DNA of 64,000 nucleotides from Prevotella sp. ne3005 (GCF_900110085.1 NZ_FOCK01000001.1:640006-704005), one strand, 5' to 3'; shown: positions 1 to 11,328, counted from the stretch's first letter. Notes: generated by a model not told the origin, from the sequence alone. Program-made: numbers and translations.

Positions 1-1110
1 GTAGTACATCGTCATACAGGAGTCCTGGGAGTTATAGACCAGCGAGTCGCAGATGGCCTGCACATCAGTACGGTAGGCACGAACATGACGATAGGCATGG
101 ATCTTACGGTACACAGAGTCTGTCTCGATATTAAAGGTTATCACCTTGAAAGTGTCGGCATGCATAAAGAGGGAGTCGCCCTGTGAGAAGTCGATGGCCA
201 CGGCACTGTCGGTACACATGGCATAGCCCGTGTTTTCTAAATATTCGCCGTAGTTGCCGGTGAGTTTATTTTTATTCACGGAGTCTACATAGACCACGTT
301 GCGGAAGGCCTTGCTAATACCAGCCTGACTATCATACCAAACGCTGTCGCCGATCATCGTCCTTCCCTGATTGGAGAGCACAGATCGATTCATGAGTCGC
401 GCCTGCTCCTTCTTCGTGTCGTAATAGCCCTGTTCTGAGTAAATATGACTCTCACCAGAATAGATATCCGATGGGCCTACGATATGAGCCATCGAGAAAC
501 GGGTATCGTAATAGAGCGTGTCGGTGGTGAGATAGAACTTCGGACTGCGCATCTTCACGTCGTAGTTGAATACTGACATCTTTGATTTCGTGTTGTACTC
601 CCCCCAGTCTGAGGTCAGCGTGGTATTTCCGTCAATCATCTTTCCACCTTCGAAGAAGTAGGCATTGTCATAAAGACGGTCGAAGTCGAGACTATCAGTA
701 TATAGCGTGGTCTTCTTATGTTTCAGCACCACATTATAACGGGCACGGGCCATCTGTTCGTTACCATCGTAATAGGCATAGTCACTGACCAGTGAGAGGG
801 TATCACCCTGCACCATCTTCACATGTCCGAAAGCCTCAAACGAGTTGCTGCCTTCATAGAAGTAGGCACTGTCACAATAGAGGCGTGCACCCTGATGAGT
901 GAACTGTACTTTACCATTGAGGATGGTAGCATCAGGGTTTATTAACTGATCGAAGTGTAGCACGTCGGCATGTACGAGATAGACGCGGGTGTCCTCTTTC
1001 TGCGCCTTTCGTGCCGGACGTTTCTTCTGTGTCTGCTTCTGTGCAAAAGCAGACACCATCCCCACCATCAAGGCGAAAGATATCAGCCAGACGAAAGACT
1101 TCCTCATCAT
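1..1110 (-). CDS. OstA/LptA-like envelope protein (3' end outside window)
   Basis: About 370 codons are visible, running off the left edge. It opens with a signal peptide (MMRKSFVWLISFALMVG...AFA) followed by a basic stretch, then repeated beta-strand units of the kind 'adsa.Yy.....ar..Gnv...qgdtl.sd.a.Yd', for example YCDSAYFYEG, SDYAYYDGNE and YTDSLDFDRL. This is the pattern of OstA/LptA-type proteins, which form a beta-jellyroll bridge that carries lipopolysaccharide across the periplasm. The gene follows the SurA-like gene by 16 nt on the same strand, so it is the distal part of the guaB-parvulin operon. Two ATGs stand in tandem (1110 and 1107) directly after GAAGGAG; the second has the better spacing. 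Exact role in LPS transport is inferred from the family. Confidence 0.8.
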   Translation of the reverse strand, partial: MMRKSFVWLISFALMVGMVSAFAQKQTQKKRPARKAQKEDTRVYLVHADVLHFDQLINPDATILNGKVQFTHQGARLYCDSAYFYEGSNSFEAFGHVKMVQGDTLSLVSDYAYYDGNEQMARARYNVVLKHKKTTLYTDSLDFDRLYDNAYFFEGGKMIDGNTTLTSDWGEYNTKSKMSVFNYDVKMRSPKFYLTTDTLYYDTRFSMAHIVGPSDIYSGESHIYSEQGYYDTKKEQARLMNRSVLSNQGRTMIGDSVWYDSQAGISKAFRNVVYVDSVNKNKLTGNYGEYLENTGYAMCTDSAVAIDFSQGDSLFMHADTFKVITFNIETDSVYRKIHAYRHVRAYRTDVQAICDSLVYNSQDSCMTMYY

Positions 1111-1126
1111 CTCCTTCTAAACACCT

Positions 1127-2512
1127 TTATTTATTCCACCCCTCGTATTCGAACTCGCAGTCCTTATATTCGTCATTCAGACGGGTATAGACCGTCTTGA
1201 TCTTATCGACCACCCACTGATGGATACGCTCCTCACGACGTTTGTTCAGCACCACGTCCTTCAACGTCTGGAAGTCCTCCGTCACCGTAGCCTTATGACC
1301 GTCGATGCGATTCTTCAGCTTTGCGATGACGCACACGGTCTTACCGCGCTGGTTAATCATCTGGAACGACTGTGAGATCTGTCCCACCTGCATGGTATCC
1401 ACAACCTTTGCAACCTCGGGGGGCAGGTCCTGCATACGGAACTTCGACGAGGTATGTCCCGTAGTCATCATGTTTGTAGACATCAGGCCCTTGCTGTAAC
1501 GGGTGTCCTTATCGTCGGAGAGCAGTGGTGCAGCATCCTCGAAAGTGAACTTTCCGGAACGGATATCAGCCGCGATGGAGTCCAGACGGCCAAGCGTTTT
1601 TTCGATAGCTACTTCCGACACCACAGGCTTACGGAGGATATGACGCACGTTCACCTTGTCGCCGCGCTTCTCGATGAGCTGGATGATATGGAAGCCGAAC
1701 TCCGACTCCACAATCTTTGATACCTTCTTCGGATCTGTGAGGTTAAAAGCCACAGCAGCAAAGGCCGGGTCAAGGGTACCACGTCCCACAAGGCCGAGTT
1801 CACCACCACGACGGGCTGTTCCCGGGTCCTCGGAATAGAGGCGGGCCAATGTCTGGAAGGTGGCATCACCCTTGTTCACACGTTCGGTATATTCGCGTAA
1901 CTCATCCTTCACACGGTTGAGTTCCTCGACTTCGATGACTGGTGTCTGCTGAATAACCTGCACCTCCACCTCCGTAGGTACGAAGGGGACGCTGTCGGCA
2001 GGCATATTCTGGAAATAACGGCGGACATCAGCAGGTGTCACGGCGATATCCTCGACAAGTTTCTGCTTCATCCGCTGCACCATCTGACGGTCTTTCAGAT
2101 CTTCACGCAGGTCATTACGGATCTGTGAGAGCGGCTGGTGCTTGTATTCCTCCAGACGTTCACGCGAGCCGTCCACCATCTCAAGCCAGTAGTTAATCTG
2201 CTGTTCCACCTCCGCAGCCACATCGGCATCGGTCACCTCGATACTATCAATCTCGGCCTGATGCTTGAATAGCTTCTGTACAGCTATCTGCTCAGGGATG
2301 GCACAGTCGGGGTTGCCACTGAACTTAATACCTTCCATGGCAGCCTGCATACGCATGGTCTCGATGTCTGAACGGAGGATGGCATCGTCACCGACGATCC
2401 ATACCACCTCATCGACCACAGTACCAATCTGTACGGAATCCTTTGTCTCGGCCCCAGCCATCAGCGGGAGCATGAGGAGCATGGCACCTAACAAATTCTG
2501 TATTTTTCTCAT
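1127..2512 (-). CDS. SurA-like periplasmic peptidylprolyl isomerase
   Basis: 461 residues. A signal peptide (1-21, ending MAGA) is followed by a SurA-type N-terminal chaperone region (about 30-165) beginning with DEVVWIVGDDAIL. A first parvulin domain (about 177-283) contains YSEDPGTARRGGELGLVGRG and FGFHIIQLIEKRG. A second, more diverged parvulin-like domain (about 286-390) starts at KVNVRHILRKP. SurA proteins chaperone unfolded outer-membrane proteins in the periplasm. The ATG start overlaps the stop of the upstream parvulin gene by 4 nt (ATGA), and the OstA-like gene follows, so all belong to one envelope-assembly operon. The order of domains matches SurA; whether this is the functional SurA orthologue is inferred. 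Confidence 0.88.
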   Translation of the reverse strand: MRKIQNLLGAMLLMLPLMAGAETKDSVQIGTVVDEVVWIVGDDAILRSDIETMRMQAAMEGIKFSGNPDCAIPEQIAVQKLFKHQAEIDSIEVTDADVAAEVEQQINYWLEMVDGSRERLEEYKHQPLSQIRNDLREDLKDRQMVQRMKQKLVEDIAVTPADVRRYFQNMPADSVPFVPTEVEVQVIQQTPVIEVEELNRVKDELREYTERVNKGDATFQTLARLYSEDPGTARRGGELGLVGRGTLDPAFAAVAFNLTDPKKVSKIVESEFGFHIIQLIEKRGDKVNVRHILRKPVVSEVAIEKTLGRLDSIAADIRSGKFTFEDAAPLLSDDKDTRYSKGLMSTNMMTTGHTSSKFRMQDLPPEVAKVVDTMQVGQISQSFQMINQRGKTVCVIAKLKNRIDGHKATVTEDFQTLKDVVLNKRREERIHQWVVDKIKTVYTRLNDEYKDCEFEYEGWNK

Positions 2513-3942
2513 TGATGCTTATTTACTGTTTTCAATACTTCTTCATGAATGACGACCGGATAACGCTTGCGCAACGAGGCCACCCAACGGCGTTCAAGGT
2601 CGTTTTGGTAATCCTCGACCACCTGGGCACGCACATCGGTATAGTCGCTGGGCTTCTTCAGTTTCTTTCCGTAGACGGCATCGATGGGATAGTCCTGCAG
2701 TGGCTTCACTTCTGCAGGCACCTTAAACACCATTCTGTCAACGGTTGCATTGTCGCCGGGTTTGAAGAGTCCCTTCTCCACACGGATGCGGATCACGGAG
2801 TCGGGGTTGAAGGTGGTGCGCAGAGCCTCAGCCCACTGGTCGAAGGGAAGGCGCTTCACACAGTTCTTCACGGCCTTCACATCTTTCTTGTCCTTCACAT
2901 GGTAGGCGATACCTTTATAACGGGGTTGCGACCATGTATAGTCCTTACGGTGGGCATCGAACCACGCCTTCAGGGTTGCCTCGTTCTCGGTAGCCTTCTC
3001 CCAGACCTCACGACTGCTAATCTCATAAAGTAACAAACCGTCATGATATTCCTGGAATAGGTATTTCATCTCGGGATCGGTGGCAGCGAGCGAGTCGGAG
3101 CGTTTCTCGAGAATCTGGTCTTGTGTCAGCGTACCGTTAGAGGCTTTCACCATCTGACGGAGTTTGTTGCTGATAATGTCTTCGCGCATCTCACGACGCT
3201 CCAATACCGTCAGCAAATCGTTCTTCAGGGAGTCGAAGGGCTCCAGCTGTTTACGCTCCTTCATCAGGATGATGTGATAGCCTATAGGGGAAAGGAACGG
3301 ACTACTCATCTGTCCCGGCTGCAGCGAATAGGCCACATCCTCAAACTCCTTCAGCGTCTGGCCTGGACCAAACCAAGGCAAGAGACCGCCATCTTTCGAG
3401 GAGACGGGATCCTGCGAGATTTTCTTAGCCAATTCTGCGAAGTCGGCACCGGCCTGCAGGGCACGATAAGCGGAATCGATGCGTTGGCGAGCCTTCTCCT
3501 GTTCCTGGGTAGTGGCCTGTGTCGAGAGTTCCAGAAGGATATGGGCAGGACGTACGAGTCCACGGGGACCGATGGCCTTCTTCGTACGTTCGTACATCTT
3601 CCGGGCGGTGGCAAGGATTTCAGCGTCCGTCACGATGGTGGGACGCACCTGTTGATCACGATACATGGCATATTCCTGTTGGAAAGAGGTCATCGTATCA
3701 AGCTTGGCATCAAGGGCAGCCTGCACCTTCAACTTATAGTTGGCATAGAGCTCGGCATATTCCTCTACAGTCTTCTTCTCAACCACATCGTCACCGTTGT
3801 TCTTATTGAAAGAGTACTCAAACTCCGAACGAGGCACGTCTACACCAGCCACAGTCATCACGACGGGGTCGGATGACTGTGCCAATGATTGCTGCGACAG
3901 AAGCGCAGCAAACAAAGAAAGGGCAATGGTGAGTTTTCTCAT
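2509..3942 (-). CDS. Parvulin-type (PpiC) periplasmic peptidylprolyl isomerase
   Basis: 477 residues from the ATG at 3942. A reading frame from a TTG at 3948 is 2 codons longer, but the ATG gives a clean signal peptide (MRKLTIALSLFAALLSQQSLAQ). The segment at about 28-125 resembles the SurA N-terminal chaperone region. One parvulin domain (about 130-232) is clear: RPAHILLEL, DFAELAKKISQDP, DGGLLPWFGPGQ and IGYHIILMKER. The C-terminal 240 residues are a second helical/rotamase-like part without the catalytic hallmarks. It starts 2 nt after the guaB stop and overlaps the next SurA-like gene by 4 nt. Predicted role: folding helper for exported or outer-membrane proteins. Confidence 0.87.
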   Translation of the reverse strand: MRKLTIALSLFAALLSQQSLAQSSDPVVMTVAGVDVPRSEFEYSFNKNNGDDVVEKKTVEEYAELYANYKLKVQAALDAKLDTMTSFQQEYAMYRDQQVRPTIVTDAEILATARKMYERTKKAIGPRGLVRPAHILLELSTQATTQEQEKARQRIDSAYRALQAGADFAELAKKISQDPVSSKDGGLLPWFGPGQTLKEFEDVAYSLQPGQMSSPFLSPIGYHIILMKERKQLEPFDSLKNDLLTVLERREMREDIISNKLRQMVKASNGTLTQDQILEKRSDSLAATDPEMKYLFQEYHDGLLLYEISSREVWEKATENEATLKAWFDAHRKDYTWSQPRYKGIAYHVKDKKDVKAVKNCVKRLPFDQWAEALRTTFNPDSVIRIRVEKGLFKPGDNATVDRMVFKVPAEVKPLQDYPIDAVYGKKLKKPSDYTDVRAQVVEDYQNDLERRWVASLRKRYPVVIHEEVLKTVNKHQ

Positions 3943-3944
3943 TC

Positions 3945-5444
<1,500 letters not shown>

Positions 5445-5459
5445 TTAAAATATTGCGTG

Positions 5460-5467
5460 CAAAGGTA
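5460..5467 (-). promoter_or_regulatory. -7 box for guaB operon
   Basis: On the minus strand this reads TACCTTTG, a perfect match to the Bacteroidetes TAnnTTTG -7 element, 27 nt before the guaB ATG. No good TTTG is seen about 20 nt upstream, where the heptamer repeats begin. Confidence 0.6.
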
Positions 5468-5476
5468 CAAAAAAGA

Positions 5477-5585
5477 TTGAAGATTGAACATTGAAGATTG
5501 AAGATTTTTAAGAGCCTTGTTATTTTTTAACGTTCAATCTTCAATTTTCAATAATGTTCAATCTTCAATTCTCAATCTTCAATTA
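5477..5585. repeat. Inverted heptamer repeat block (TTGAAGA family)
   Basis: Four direct TTGAAGA/TTGAACA heptamers (5477-5504) are followed, after a short AT spacer, by about seven units in the opposite orientation (5531-5585, TTCAATC-type). The arms at 5476-5492 and 5553-5569 are a perfect 17-bp inverted repeat. The block fills the gap between the recQ stop and the guaB promoter. The same words form the array at 32555-32631. Confidence 0.85.
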
Positions 5586-5589
5586 AAAA

Positions 5590-7770
5590 TCAGTTCGCCA
5601 TTTCCGAGATGAACTTAATGCGGACGAGCCTGATTTCATCCTCGGAATATTCGTCACCCAGTTCATCCTCGGCCACACTGAGTTTGTCAGTATCTGACTC
5701 TGCGAAATAGTCGTAGATATCATCGATATGGTCTTCGTCCATCACCTCCTCAAGGAAGTAGTCGATGTTCAGTTTCGTACCACTGTAGACGATGGCCTCC
5801 ACCTCATCGAGCAACTCGTCGAAGTCGATGCCTTGAGCCTCAGCGATATCGTCGAGGGCCAGCTGACGGTCGATGCTCTGGATGATCTTCACCTTCAGCA
5901 TTGATTTTTTCGCCACCGTACGGACACGCATGTCCACCTGACGTTCGATCTCGTTCTCTTCGCAGTAGCGGGCGATGAGGTCCACAAACTCCTTGGCATA
6001 GGGTTGTTTCACCTTTCCCTCACCCACGCCCTGGATATTCTTCAACTCCTCAAGGGTCACGGGATAGTCTGTGGCCATCTGCTCCAACGACACGTCTTGG
6101 AAGATGACGTATGGCGGACGCTCCAAGCGCTTCGAGACCTTCTTTCGCAAGTCACGTAGCATCGCACTCAACACAGGGTCAAGGGCACTGGTGCCTCCAT
6201 CGTGGTCAGCGTTTTCGTCATCATCACTGAACTCCGTATCTTTCACAATCATAAACGACGATGGTGACTTCAGGAACTTCTTACCTGCCGAAGTGACCTT
6301 CAGTAGACCGTAGTTTTCCACCTCCTTCTTCAGGAATCCGGCAATGAGGGCCTGACGGATTACTGGGTTCCAGATCTTCTCATCGTCATCGGCACCGGCC
6401 CCAAAGAGTTCCTGTTCCTCATGATGATGGGCCAGGATCTCATCAGTCTCCTTACCGATGATAAAGTCTATCACATAGTCGCTGCGGAAGTTCTCCTTGA
6501 TAGCCAAGATGGCGTTTAGCACGATGACGAGTTGATTCTGGGCCTCAATCTTTGTCTTCGGATGCAGACAGTTGTCGCAGTTGCCGCAGTTGTCTTTATC
6601 ATATTCCTCACCGAAGTAGTGCAACAGCATCTTTCTACGGCAGACGGAGGTCTCCGCATAGGCGGCAGTCTCCACCAACAGCTGACGGCCGATATCCTGT
6701 TCTGCCACGGGCTTACCCTCCATGAACTTCTCCAGCTTATCGAGATCCTTTCGCGAATAGAAAGCCAGACAAATACCTTCGCCACCGTCACGACCTGCAC
6801 GACCCGTCTCCTGATAGTAGCCTTCCAGCGACTTCGGGATGTCGTAATGAATCACAAACCGCACGTCGGGTTTGTCGATACCCATACCGAAGGCGATGGT
6901 AGCCACGATGACGTCGATATCCTCCATCAGGAAGTCATCCTGCGTCTGGGTACGGGTGGCGGAATCAAGACCAGCATGATAGGCCGAGGCCTTGATATCA
7001 TTGGCGCGCAGGATGGCAGCCAGCTCCTCCACCTTCTTACGCGAGAGACAGTAGATGATGCCGCTCTTGCCGGGATGCTGTTTGATGAACTTGATGATAT
7101 CCTTATCCACATCCTTCGTCTTTTGGCGCACCTCATAGTAGAGGTTCGGACGGTTGAAGGAGCTTTTGAACTCCACCGCGTCGAGGATGCCGAGGTTTTT
7201 CTTGATGTCGGTACGCACCTTATCGGTAGCCGTAGCCGTCAGTGCGATGACAGGTGCAGCACCTATCTCGTTGATGATCGGGCGGATACGACGGTATTCT
7301 GGTCGGAAGTCATGTCCCCATTCCGAGATACAGTGGGCTTCGTCGATGGCATAGAAGGAGATCTTCACCGACTTAAGGAACTCCACATTGTCCTCCTTCG
7401 TCAACGACTCGGGAGCCACATAGAGCAGCTTCGTGTGTCCGGCAAGGATATCCTCCTTCACCTGATCGATAGCCGCCTTGTTCAGCGACGAATTCAGGTA
7501 ATGGGCCGTTCCCGACTGTTCGCTCAGGTTGGTGATGACGTCCACCTGGTTCTTCATCAGCGCTATCAGCGGTGAGATGACGATGGCCGTCCCTTCCATG
7601 AGCAACGAGGGTAGCTGGTAGCACAACGACTTACCGCCACCTGTCGGCATCAGCACGAAGGTATCCTTCCCATCCAGCACGTTCTGGATGATCTTCTCCT
7701 GATCGCCTTTGAATGTATCAAATCCAAAGTATTTCTTCAGGGCTTCGGTTAGATTCACTTGTTGGGTCAT
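5590..7770 (-). CDS. recQ: ATP-dependent DNA helicase RecQ
   Basis: 726 residues, longer than the roughly 610 of E. coli RecQ. The helicase core has Walker A PTGGGKSL (42-49), DEAH (143-146), the RecQ loop TATATDKVRTDI and motif VI QETGRAGRDG (320-329). The RQC zinc site is formed by Cys377, 395, 398 and 401. An HRDC domain lies at about 530-605, followed by a 115-residue acidic C-terminal extension of winged-helix or unknown type. RecQ unwinds DNA 3' to 5' in recombination and fork repair. It starts 10 nt after the clpX stop, so it is probably co-transcribed with clpP and clpX. Between Walker A and DEAH the sequence is canonical. Confidence 0.97.
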   Translation of the reverse strand: MTQQVNLTEALKKYFGFDTFKGDQEKIIQNVLDGKDTFVLMPTGGGKSLCYQLPSLLMEGTAIVISPLIALMKNQVDVITNLSEQSGTAHYLNSSLNKAAIDQVKEDILAGHTKLLYVAPESLTKEDNVEFLKSVKISFYAIDEAHCISEWGHDFRPEYRRIRPIINEIGAAPVIALTATATDKVRTDIKKNLGILDAVEFKSSFNRPNLYYEVRQKTKDVDKDIIKFIKQHPGKSGIIYCLSRKKVEELAAILRANDIKASAYHAGLDSATRTQTQDDFLMEDIDVIVATIAFGMGIDKPDVRFVIHYDIPKSLEGYYQETGRAGRDGGEGICLAFYSRKDLDKLEKFMEGKPVAEQDIGRQLLVETAAYAETSVCRRKMLLHYFGEEYDKDNCGNCDNCLHPKTKIEAQNQLVIVLNAILAIKENFRSDYVIDFIIGKETDEILAHHHEEQELFGAGADDDEKIWNPVIRQALIAGFLKKEVENYGLLKVTSAGKKFLKSPSSFMIVKDTEFSDDDENADHDGGTSALDPVLSAMLRDLRKKVSKRLERPPYVIFQDVSLEQMATDYPVTLEELKNIQGVGEGKVKQPYAKEFVDLIARYCEENEIERQVDMRVRTVAKKSMLKVKIIQSIDRQLALDDIAEAQGIDFDELLDEVEAIVYSGTKLNIDYFLEEVMDEDHIDDIYDYFAESDTDKLSVAEDELGDEYSEDEIRLVRIKFISEMAN

Positions 7771-7780
7771 AAAGTCTTAG

Positions 7781-9010
7781 TTACGAGGCTTTTAATTGTT
7801 GTATATGTGATTTCTCTAATTGTTCCTTCACATAATCTGCCGTCACCTCAAATTTCTTAACTTTCCTTGAGGGCAGATCAAACATCGGCTCCATCATCAC
7901 ATTCTCCACGATGGAGCGCAGTCCACGGGCCCCCAGCTTATACTCCATAGCCTCATCGACAAGGGCGTCGAGGGCATCTTTGGTGAAGGTCAGTTCCACA
8001 CCGTCCATCTCGAATAGTTTCTTATACTGACGGATGATGGAGTTCTTTGGTTCCGTCAGGATTTTCTCCAGGGCTGCACGGTCGAGCGGATTCAGATAGG
8101 TGAGCACCGGCAGACGACCAATCAGCTCGGGAATCAGGCCAAACGACTTCAGATCCTGAGGCACCACGTATTTCATCAGGTTCTCTTTATCAATATTCCT
8201 GACATTCTGTACCGAATTATAACCTACCACATGGGTATTCATACGCTGGGCAATCTTACGCTCGATACCATCGAAGGCACCGCCGCAGATAAAGAGGATG
8301 TTCCTTGTATCCACGTGGATATAGTCCTGATCCGGGTGCTTACGGCCTCCCTTGGGCGGCACGTTCACCATCGTTCCCTCCAACAGCTTCAGCAATCCCT
8401 GCTGCACACCCTCGCCACTGACATCACGTGTAATCGAGGGATTGTCGTTCTTACGGGCAATCTTATCTATCTCGTCGATGAAGACAATACCACGCTGGGC
8501 GGCCTCCACGTCATAATCTGCCACCTGCAACAGTCGTGAGAGGATGCTCTCCACATCCTCGCCCACATAACCGGCCTCGGTGAACACCGTAGCATCGACG
8601 ATGGTGAAGGGCACGTCGAGCAACTTCGCGATGGTACGTGCCAGCAGGGTCTTACCCGTACCGGTAGAACCAACCATGATGATATTGCTCTTCTCAATCT
8701 CCACACCGTCGTCGGCAGCGGGCTGCTGCAGACGTTTATAGTGGTTGTAGACGGCAACGGAGAGGAAACGCTTGGCCTCATCCTGTCCGATGATATAATC
8801 GTCAAGGAACGCCTTGATCTCCTTGGGCTTCGGCACCTTCTTCATCTGCGGCTTACCGCTTTTGGCCTTCGCATTGGTCTCCGCCAGGTTCTCCTTGGCA
8901 ATACGATAGGCCTGCTGGGCACATTCCTCACAGATATAGCCGTTGATACCGGAGATCAGCAGCTTCACCTCCTTGTCGCTCCTTCCACAGAAACTACATG
9001 CTTTCTTCAT
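7781..9010 (-). CDS. clpX: ClpX, ATPase subunit of the ClpXP protease
   Basis: 409 residues. The N-terminal zinc-binding domain has Cys5, Cys8, Cys27 and Cys30. The AAA+ core has Walker A GSTGTGKT (114-121), pore loop GYVG (147-150), Walker B IVFIDEID (about 175-182) and the [13 protein letters not shown] loop. ClpX unfolds tagged substrates and feeds them to ClpP. The start ATG shares one base with the stop of clpP (TAATG), implying translational coupling, and recQ follows after 10 nt. Confidence 0.98.
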   Translation of the reverse strand: MKKACSFCGRSDKEVKLLISGINGYICEECAQQAYRIAKENLAETNAKAKSGKPQMKKVPKPKEIKAFLDDYIIGQDEAKRFLSVAVYNHYKRLQQPAADDGVEIEKSNIIMVGSTGTGKTLLARTIAKLLDVPFTIVDATVFTEAGYVGEDVESILSRLLQVADYDVEAAQRGIVFIDEIDKIARKNDNPSITRDVSGEGVQQGLLKLLEGTMVNVPPKGGRKHPDQDYIHVDTRNILFICGGAFDGIERKIAQRMNTHVVGYNSVQNVRNIDKENLMKYVVPQDLKSFGLIPELIGRLPVLTYLNPLDRAALEKILTEPKNSIIRQYKKLFEMDGVELTFTKDALDALVDEAMEYKLGARGLRSIVENVMMEPMFDLPSRKVKKFEVTADYVKEQLEKSHIQQLKAS

Positions 9011-9678
9011 TACTTCTTTCTCGTCAAAACTTCATCAATCATGCCATACTCCTTGGCCTCCTGGGCTGTCATCCAGTAGTTACGGTCGGAATCAGCGTAG
9101 ACCTTCTCGTAAGGGGTATGCGAGTGGTCAGAAATGATGGTATACAACTCTTTCTTGAATTTCAAAATCTCCTTGGCCTCGATCTCGATATCCGAAGCCT
9201 GACCCTGTACGCCGCCGAGGGGCTGATGGATCATCACACGGCTGTGGGGCAATGCCGAACGCTTTCCCTCAGTACCGGCCACGAGCAGCACGGCACCCAT
9301 CGAGGCAGCCATACCCGTACAGATGGTGGCCACATCGCTGGAGATAAACTGCATCGTGTCGTAGATGCCCAGACCAGCGGTCACACTACCGCCAGGGCTG
9401 TTGATATAGATCGAGATATCCTTACCAGAGTCTACCGAGTCCAGGTAGAGCAGCTGCGCCTGCAGCGTGTTGGCGGTATAGTCGTCAATCTGCGTACCGA
9501 GGAAGATGATACGGTCCATCATCAGTCGTGAGAACACGTCCATCTGGGTCACGTTCAGCTGACGCTCCTCAAGGATATAGGGGTTCAGATACTGAGCCTG
9601 AGCCTGCATCACCTCGTCGAGGGTCAAGCCGTTCATGCCTAAATGCTGTACAGCATATTTTCTAAAATCATTCTTCAT
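9010..9678 (-). CDS. clpP: ClpP, serine protease subunit of Clp
   Basis: 222 residues from the ATG at 9678. A GTG six codons upstream (9696) would also open the frame, but the ATG start gives the usual N terminus. The catalytic triad is Ser126 (GMAASMGA), His151 (HQPLGG) and Asp198 (DSDRNYW). [13 protein letters not shown] and the MDRIIFLG segment are typical. ClpP forms the double-ring peptidase chamber of ClpXP. A TATCTTTG -7 box lies at 9774-9781, about 95 nt upstream, so it probably has its own promoter downstream of tig. Confidence 0.97.
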   Translation of the reverse strand: MKNDFRKYAVQHLGMNGLTLDEVMQAQAQYLNPYILEERQLNVTQMDVFSRLMMDRIIFLGTQIDDYTANTLQAQLLYLDSVDSGKDISIYINSPGGSVTAGLGIYDTMQFISSDVATICTGMAASMGAVLLVAGTEGKRSALPHSRVMIHQPLGGVQGQASDIEIEAKEILKFKKELYTIISDHSHTPYEKVYADSDRNYWMTAQEAKEYGMIDEVLTRKK

Positions 9679-9773
9679 ATTTTTCTTATTTTTCACCTTT
9701 GATGTTTCACATCGAGTTCACTTTCCAGCACGGAAGAAGGGTTATCGACCTTCCGTATCACGTGTTTGGGACA

Positions 9774-9806
9774 CAAAGATAATGAAAAAAGTCGATAACC
9801 CTTCAA
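9774..9806 (-). promoter_or_regulatory. Probable clpP promoter
   Basis: The minus strand has TATCTTTG (9774-9781) and, 21 nt further upstream, TTGA (9803-9806) as a weak -33 match. One arm of a 13-bp inverted repeat (9791-9803) lies in the spacer, the other (9737-9749) in the early leader. Confidence 0.5.
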
Positions 9807-9819
9807 TATTAGGGGTTAT
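9795..9819 (-). terminator. Probable terminator after tig
   Basis: Read on the minus strand, ATAACCC (9819-9813) and GGGTTAT (9801-9795) form a 7-bp stem with an 11-nt loop. Four nt later comes a run of six T (9790-9785). It lies just after the tig stop. The distal arm can also pair over 13 bp with 9737-9749. Confidence 0.5.
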
Positions 9820-9835
9820 TTTTTCCTAAAAAAAC

Positions 9836-11197
9836 TTATTTTTCTGACATAAGCTTATTAAACTCCTCCAAAGTGACTGTTTTTTCATTCAATTTAACCA
9901 CTTTTTTCAGAGTTTCGGTGAGCTTGACATCCACAGCGCGGTCAACGAAGTTGTCTACGTTCTCACGCTTCTTCAACTGCTCGGCGGCATAGTTCTCCAG
10001 CACGTCATCGGGCACGTTGCTCATGCCATACTGTGCAAACTGAGCACGGATGGCCTCCTTGGCAACAGCCTTCAGGTCGGCATCCTCCACCTTAATATTA
10101 TTAGCGGCCACGAGCTGCTCCTTGATCATGTGCCAACCCAGTTCCTTGATGCTGCCCTCGAAGTTCTTCTCCACATAGTCAGCACCCTTGTCCTGATTGT
10201 TCTGCAGCATCACGCGCTTCAGCAGAGCCTCGGGGAACTCGAGCTTGCCCACTTTCTCCTCCATGTACTTGCGCACGTCGAGCAGGAACTTATAGTCGCT
10301 GTTCTGCTGCAGCTGGGGAGCGATGGTCTCAGAGATCTTCTGACGGAACTCCTTCTCGTCCTTGACGGTACCCTCACCGAACACGCGGTCGAAGAGCTTC
10401 TGGTCAACCTCTGCGGGCTGGAAGTGACGGATCTCGGTGATCTGATAGCTGAAGTCAGCGTTCAGGTCCTTCACGTTGTCCTTCTCGGTCTTCAGCAGGG
10501 CAGCCACCTCAGCATCGTTGTCGGGATAAGCTTTCTTGGGGTTGAAGGTGATGATGTCACCGGGCTTAGCACCGTCGAAGAGCTTCTTCTGATCCTCAGC
10601 CTTGATATAGGCGGGCATCACCATAGCACCCTCGGTTACGATACCGCCTTCCTTGGTGTTACCGTTCTCGTCGAGCTCACGCATGTCACCAGTGATGGTG
10701 TCGTTGCCGCTGAACACGTCAGCCTTCACGAACTCACCAGCCTGTGAAGCGTACATCTGCACCTGGTCGTCGATCATCTTGTCGTCGATGGTAATGGTGT
10801 AATAGTCAATCTTGTCCTTGCCAGTGAGCTCGGCCTTGAACTCAGGAGCTACGGCGATGTCGAACACGAAGGTCAGGTCGGCATCCTTCTCAAAGTCCTG
10901 AGGCACCTGCTTCTCCTGATTGGGAAGGGGCTCACCCAGCATCTTGATGTTGTTCTCCTGGATGTATTCATAGAGCTTCTGACCCAGCACCTTGTTGACC
11001 TCGTCAACCTTCACGGCTGTGCCATACTGCTTCTTAATCATGCCCATAGGAACCATACCCGGACGGAAACCGGGCACCTGTGCTTTCTTACGATAATTCT
11101 TCAGAGACTTCTCTACTGCCTCCTGGTAGTCTGCCGCCTCAACGGTCATCGTCAGCAGACCATTGATCTTGTCGGCACATTCAAACGAAATTTTCAT
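9836..11197 (-). CDS. tig: Trigger factor, ribosome-associated chaperone
   Basis: 453 residues. The N-terminal ribosome-binding domain has the signature GFRPGMVP at 43-50 (family GFRxGxxP). The middle part corresponds to the FKBP-like region but is strongly diverged, as is usual in Bacteroidetes, so isomerase activity is doubtful. The helical C-terminal chaperone arm has the end VTLEEFNKLMSEK. It binds nascent chains at the ribosome exit. It is placed immediately upstream of clpP-clpX on the same strand, the same order as in many bacteria, but a terminator and a separate clpP promoter lie between them. Confidence 0.93.
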   Translation of the reverse strand: MKISFECADKINGLLTMTVEAADYQEAVEKSLKNYRKKAQVPGFRPGMVPMGMIKKQYGTAVKVDEVNKVLGQKLYEYIQENNIKMLGEPLPNQEKQVPQDFEKDADLTFVFDIAVAPEFKAELTGKDKIDYYTITIDDKMIDDQVQMYASQAGEFVKADVFSGNDTITGDMRELDENGNTKEGGIVTEGAMVMPAYIKAEDQKKLFDGAKPGDIITFNPKKAYPDNDAEVAALLKTEKDNVKDLNADFSYQITEIRHFQPAEVDQKLFDRVFGEGTVKDEKEFRQKISETIAPQLQQNSDYKFLLDVRKYMEEKVGKLEFPEALLKRVMLQNNQDKGADYVEKNFEGSIKELGWHMIKEQLVAANNIKVEDADLKAVAKEAIRAQFAQYGMSNVPDDVLENYAAEQLKKRENVDNFVDRAVDVKLTETLKKVVKLNEKTVTLEEFNKLMSEK

Positions 11198-11240
11198 CTT
11201 CTTATGTACTTATTTATATTATATATTCAAAATTGAGGTG

Positions 11241-11248
11241 CAAAAGTA
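11241..11248 (-). promoter_or_regulatory. -7 box for tig
   Basis: Minus strand TACTTTTG matches TAnnTTTG, 44 nt before the tig ATG. No clear -33 element is seen at the expected distance. Confidence 0.5.
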
Positions 11249-11328
11249 CGATTTTTAGTTGAGAGTTCAGAGGTGAGCATTAAGAGTAACGCCCACTTTT
11301 AATGTTTTTTAATACTTTTATCCGATTT

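Noticed and set aside
8308..8321. Palindrome TATCCACGTGGATA as a parS site
   Set aside because: It lies in clpX coding sequence and differs from the parS consensus (TTTCACGTGAAA core) in both halves.
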